Made by a program: the position numbers and the translations under genes. A stretch of DNA of 64,000 nt from Apium graveolens (taxonomy: Eukaryota > Streptophyta > Magnoliopsida > Apiales > Apiaceae), in NCBI RefSeq assembly GCF_009905375.1, contig NC_133648.1:90770631-90834630 (forward strand), read 5' to 3'. The notes beneath the pieces were generated by a model. It was given only the letters and a program-made list of their open reading frames with translations. It was not told where the DNA came from and made no database searches. Below are positions 59,995-64,000 of this stretch, piece by piece (within the stretch, counting starts at the first letter, position 1; each line of letters starts with the position of its first letter).

Positions 59995-61087
59995 TGTTGT
60001 GCAAGATATGCCTGTACTATAACAAGACTATATCACATTGACAAACCTAAGATTTTGTTGTATGATAGTCTAAATCTGTATTTTGTATTGTATTACTTGA
60101 TTCTGTAAAAATGTCAAAGATCAGACTGGAGTATTTTTCTGTGAACAGTCTCAAGCCTAAGGATAAACTCTTGAAGAAGATCAACAAGATCATGCCTCAG
60201 AGAAAAGGTGAAGAATCCTGGATTTGAATAAATCTGTTTTAGGAAAAATGTTTTAAGTCAAGATATCTACAAGTCACAGATCAAGTCATATAGAAAAGTC
60301 ATTCTAGAGGAGTCTAAGAGATATCGACAAGTCAAATGAAGATATGAAGATTGGAGATATCGATAAGTCAATTTTTCATTAGAGATCTCAGAGATATCGA
60401 CAGGTCAAAATGCATATAGAGATTTCAGAGATATTGACAAGTAATTTCTGCATATAGAGAACTCAGAGATATCGACAAGTCAAAATGAAGATATGAACAT
60501 TGAAGATATCGACAAGTCATTTCTACATGCAAAGTTTTGGAGACCTCGACAAGCCAAGTTCACTTATAGAGAACTCAGAGATCTCGACAAGTCAAAGATA
60601 CTTATAGAGAACTCAGAGACCTCGACAAGCCAAATTCACTTATAGAGAACTCAGAGACCTCGATAAATCAAAACACTTATAGAGAACTCAGAGATCTCGA
60701 TAATCCATTGTACTTATCGAGATGTCAATTCTCTCTACAAAAAACTGGAGATCTCGACATGAACCTCAAGTACAGAATACAGACAAGTTGAAGATTCAGG
60801 ATTATCAATCAACAAACAAATCTAGATTTTGAGGTACTCTCTCAAGATAGAAGCTGAGTTCTTTACTTATAAAGAACCCATAAATTTGTAGCAAGACATA
60901 CTTAATTTTAATACAAAGTTAAGTGAGTTTTGAAAATACTGTGTTTGTTGTGCATATTTTATTAATTCTGTTAAACACAATATCTCTACAAATTAGACTG
61001 CTTTGTTCACCATATCTAAATATCTTGAAAAGACCTAAAAATCAAGGAAACACATTCACCCCCCGGTGTTATACTCAATATCTAATA
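59995..61087 (+). repeat. 3' LTR of element B (1093 bp)
   Basis: The start TGTTGTGCAAG is intact; the end is ATCTAATA (C to T). It carries the same motif array at about 60290-60740, but lacks about 45 bp of it near 60300 that the 5' LTR keeps. Numerous differences from the 5' LTR show an old insertion. Confidence 0.88.
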
Positions 61088-61092
61088 CCTTT

Positions 61093-62230
61093 CGTACTCA
61101 TATGACTCCCTTAAGCACTTGATTAGGGGATTTTTCTCAAAAAAATTATGTATCACATGACAGACAATTCATTTTTATGGTCTTATTTTTATTCCTGGAA
61201 CAAAGCATGTTTTGAGTGCATTATATAAACATTAAACGTAAAAATATTTTTTTTAAGTAAAGACGTTTTTTAATTTAGGTTGGATTTTTTTTCTCATTTT
61301 CATTTGATCTTTTTTTAAATCCAAAACTGAACCTTATGAATCGACGAAAGTTTTTAAAATGGAAACTGAACTGATAGTTCGGTTATGATTGTCAATTTTC
61401 AAGATCGAATATATTTGGTTCCGGTGGCCATTTTACCTAAAAAATCAATCACAACCAGGGCATGTTTTCCTCTAGAAACAAGTGTTATAAAGTAAAACTG
61501 CTTGTAAATCCTTACTCTAATATTTCCTACGTATTCTTCGATCCTTCAATTTTAAATAATATATTATTTCCCAACAATTATGTTGTTTTTTGCTTCTTCT
61601 TCTTCTTCTTCTTTGCTAGTAAATATATTCACATTGATAAAAAATTAAGAATAGAATTTGGAGGGATATAGTTTTCTTCATCTATAAATATGTATTATCT
61701 AAATGAAGAGTAAGTACTTCCAGAAATTTAAATAATATCGCTTCAATATTCGGCCAGATACTCACAAAAAAGGCCTCGTTAAAATCCTGTAAGAGTAAAA
61801 TTCCATGGAAAAAACTCAGGGAAAAAGGTACCAACTAAAAATTACATTACATGCAGAAAAGTAAGAATAAAATAGGGTCTTCCGATAGTTATAGGAAATC
61901 CATCATATCATCAAAATTTGTAGCTCGGGTCTTTTGTACTCTGAGTCCCTTAATAATAGTTGTGCTTTAAAGCCTTATAATTGAAAACCAATTAAATTTT
62001 TTTCAAGCATCCGAAAAATAAGAACAAATAAAATAAAGGTATGGGTCCAGCTTTTTCTCACCATGGGTCCAATCATGCACAACTATCAATGGCTGGTGAC
62101 GATAATTTATCCACGCGATAATATTTAGCAGGGCTATTAGTCATTATCATGATGGCATAGCTAGGCTATTTTTTATATAATATTATTATATTATATGGGT
62201 GTTTATTTTTTTCTATTGAAAAAACACTAT
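61093..62230. other. AT-rich stretch with a short Copia remnant near 61735-61900
   Basis: On the minus strand, text near 61900-61735 (CCCTGAGTTTTTTCCATGGA, then TTTTAACGAGGCC) resembles the 3' region and LTR of another Copia lineage. A TTC microsatellite is at about 61596-61615. Nothing else is recognised. Confidence 0.4.
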
Positions 62231-62256
62231 TTTTTTGGATTTTTGTTCTCGCTGAT

Positions 62257-62776
62257 TTCTTAGATGGTTATGGGTAAGGTGTATATTTATTTTCCTTTCA
62301 AAGGGTTTGGTAATTTTCTCGATGGTGGTGTTAAATATAAAGTATTTACACATGCTTATTTTATCACTCACCTCCGTAAAAATAACCTTCAGTCAAATTC
62401 ACAAATTGCTTCTATTAAATAGCTAATTAGTAAAGACATTGGCAACTTTAGAGCGGTTGATGTTGCTCTTTGTCAAGTTGAGCAATGGGTTTGTGGTGAG
62501 TGCATGACTATACATTCACTTTACAAGCATTGTAAACATGCTAATGGACAATCCCTTTCACCCCATGCGTATGAGTTAGACGGTTCAATTTCTTGCTATA
62601 TTCGGGGTATTTATTCGCCTCGATGCATTATCAGCAATGTTGTGGATCTTTCAGACCCTGAAGCTATTGCATATCCTCGTGTTTTGGATGCCAAAATACT
62701 TGACAAAGTTTGTCAGTGCTCATTTCGTACAGTGAAGAGTATTCCCTCGGCTTGTAGGTTTGCTTTTTCAAGAACT
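62257..62776 (+). pseudogene. Unrecognised decayed ORF cut by an LTR
   Basis: A frame runs through about 62290-62776 with one in-frame TAG near 62420; its open part from the ATG at 62504 encodes about 90 residues. It contains a Cys/His-rich segment (QWVCGECMTIHSLYKHCKH). The pattern, ending 'SIPSACRFAFSRTC', reminds me of plant proteins often annotated as retroelement-derived, but I cannot name the family. The reading is cut where the LTR begins. Confidence 0.4.
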
Positions 62777-63998
62777 TGTTAGGACGAAAATACGTGCTAA
62801 TAATACACGCAAGTATACGCGTTAGTAAGTAATATATAATTCTTTCTAGTTCGTTCCCACAGAGACTCTTTTGGTTAACTTAAGATTTATGCGCTTATGC
62901 AACAATGATATGGTTATTATTCAATGCTAAGACTAATAACAAATTGAGATTATTTATAACTAAGATATTAACTAGCATGCAAATAACTAAGAGAATAAGG
63001 GTTGAATTACTATATGAGACAAACATGGGATTCTAATGTTATTAAATACTTCATTCAAAGTCCTTTTGTTCTTAACCTTAGCATGCAATGGTGATGACAA
63101 CTAATCAGATAACACGAAACTGATAAACGCCAACTTTCGTTGCATGACTAACATACTACCAGACATCCACAAAAGAGATAAAAGCTGAATAGACACCAAG
63201 TATATTGAGACCCTATATGTCTATAGAATTTGACAACACAAAGGTTTAATGCGCAAGTTATCTATCGTGATTACATAGGACAAGTAAGATAGTTAAAATT
63301 ACCTACGAATCATGCATAATCAATACATGAACCTATGCTTGCATGACAAGTTTTAAACCTCTAAATTCATTGTTGCTTAATTAGAGATTAACACGCAGTC
63401 TTCTATGTTCGCGATGCACATAAGACGAATAAGCACAACCAATACTAGGATAACATACAATCACCACATACTAAGATATCGAAACAAGATTAACTATTGA
63501 AATCCATAAATCCGCTAGAACCCCACGATAACGATTAGTTCATAACCGAACTCATTATAACCGTGGGTTCCGATGAAAGCATGGTATAATAAATTAGGTC
63601 TTTATATACAACGAATAATAACAAAGTACGTAATCCAGAGTATATGTTCAACAAACAAGAATGAGCATCCAAGATTATAACTTAAAACAAAGAATCACAA
63701 GAATAAACTAGATCTTCTTGGCCTTCGTTGAATTATGCTATAGGTCTTCTCGTCGTCTTCTCTTTAAGCTCTGTTTAGAAAAACGTCTTCAATTTGTCTT
63801 TAAATAGCAGCCCAATTAATCCAGAGGCCCATAAATCAGTCTTCTAATTGAAACAGAATTCTGAAATTCCGACACGGCGCGGCTGCGCGCTTCATCAGCG
63901 CAGGCACGCTGATCTTCTGTTAAAACTTGAATTGCCTTCTTTTATTAGCTGGTTATTTATGGCTTTGCACGAGCAATCTTCATGACATCTTCCTAACA
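62777..63998 (-). repeat. LTR at the right window edge (1222 bp)
   Basis: It runs from TGTTAGGACG to TTCCTAACA, a 7-bp terminal inverted repeat with TG..CA ends. A minus-strand ATTTAAAG near 63800 could be its TATA region. The next two bases (CC) could start a reversed polypurine tract, which would make it the 3' LTR of a minus-strand element extending past the window. It interrupts the ORF ending at 62776. Confidence 0.6.
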
Positions 63999-64000
63999 CC

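Larger units (their letters stand above)
47796..61087 (+). mobile_element. SIRE/Maximus-like Copia retrotransposon B, complete length but decayed
   Basis: LTRs at 47796-48938 and 59995-61087 enclose gag, protease-integrase, part of RT, RNase H, a spacer and the extra ORF, about 13.3 kb. It matches element A in every part and lies in opposite orientation. Flanks are CCTAT (left) and CCTTT (right), a probable 5-bp target duplication with one change. Stops occur throughout. The first part of RT is deleted near 52890-52920 relative to A. Confidence 0.92.

Overview
This is plant nuclear DNA, almost certainly from a eudicot. It is AT-rich, has genes with GT-AG introns, and is crowded with nested LTR retrotransposons. 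One protein gene is a plant-type ESCRT-III subunit. The mix of Copia elements carrying an extra 3' reading frame would fit an asterid such as an Apiaceae member, but the sequence alone does not prove that.

Layout. Positions 1-1784 are the 3' end of a plus-strand Copia-type element (D): the tail of its extra ORF, a polypurine tract and a 3' LTR. The LTR is followed by a short array of 21-bp repeats. A 1.5-kb LTR (2369-3890, minus strand, with its primer-binding site at 2357-2368) interrupts a large minus-strand SIRE/Maximus-like Copia element (A, 3891-22665). A has gag, protease-integrase, RT-RNase H, a promoter-like spacer and an extra env-position ORF. Its gag is split by a young nested Copia element (E, 12036-19927). 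E has near-identical LTRs, a perfect 5-bp target duplication, an intact gag, a broken pol, and an unusual leader built of hairpin clusters. A solo LTR with a perfect target duplication lies at 23295-24826, and an LTR-like block at 25464-26789.

The gene island is roughly 26.8-41.0 kb. On the plus strand is an 11-exon VPS2 (CHMP2-type ESCRT-III) gene, 26960-36384, encoding 211 residues. Its last intron is 6.8 kb and holds degenerate tandem repeats and a small non-autonomous LTR element; its second intron holds a Stowaway MITE. A decayed duplicate of the VPS2 terminal exon lies at 37.0-37.6 kb. On the minus strand is a 7-exon gene (38287-40944, 362 residues) built from two copies of a DUF3615-like module that arose by duplication of an exon triplet.

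The right side is again retroelements: the 3' end of a second extra-ORF element (C, 42050-44736), an LTR-like block containing a minisatellite with higher-order structure (46037-46393), a recent 184-bp tandem duplication (47351-47718), and a full-length but decayed plus-strand relative of A (B, 47796-61087). After B come a Copia remnant, an unrecognised decayed ORF and an LTR running to the window edge. A and B lie in opposite orientation on either side of the two host genes.

Most striking: (1) four consecutive hairpins with a shared apical sequence and compensating stems in the leader of element E; (2) a spacer between pol and the extra ORF in both A and B that has a TATA box 141-146 bp before the ATG and repeats the motif found in their LTRs, suggesting a separate promoter for the extra ORF.
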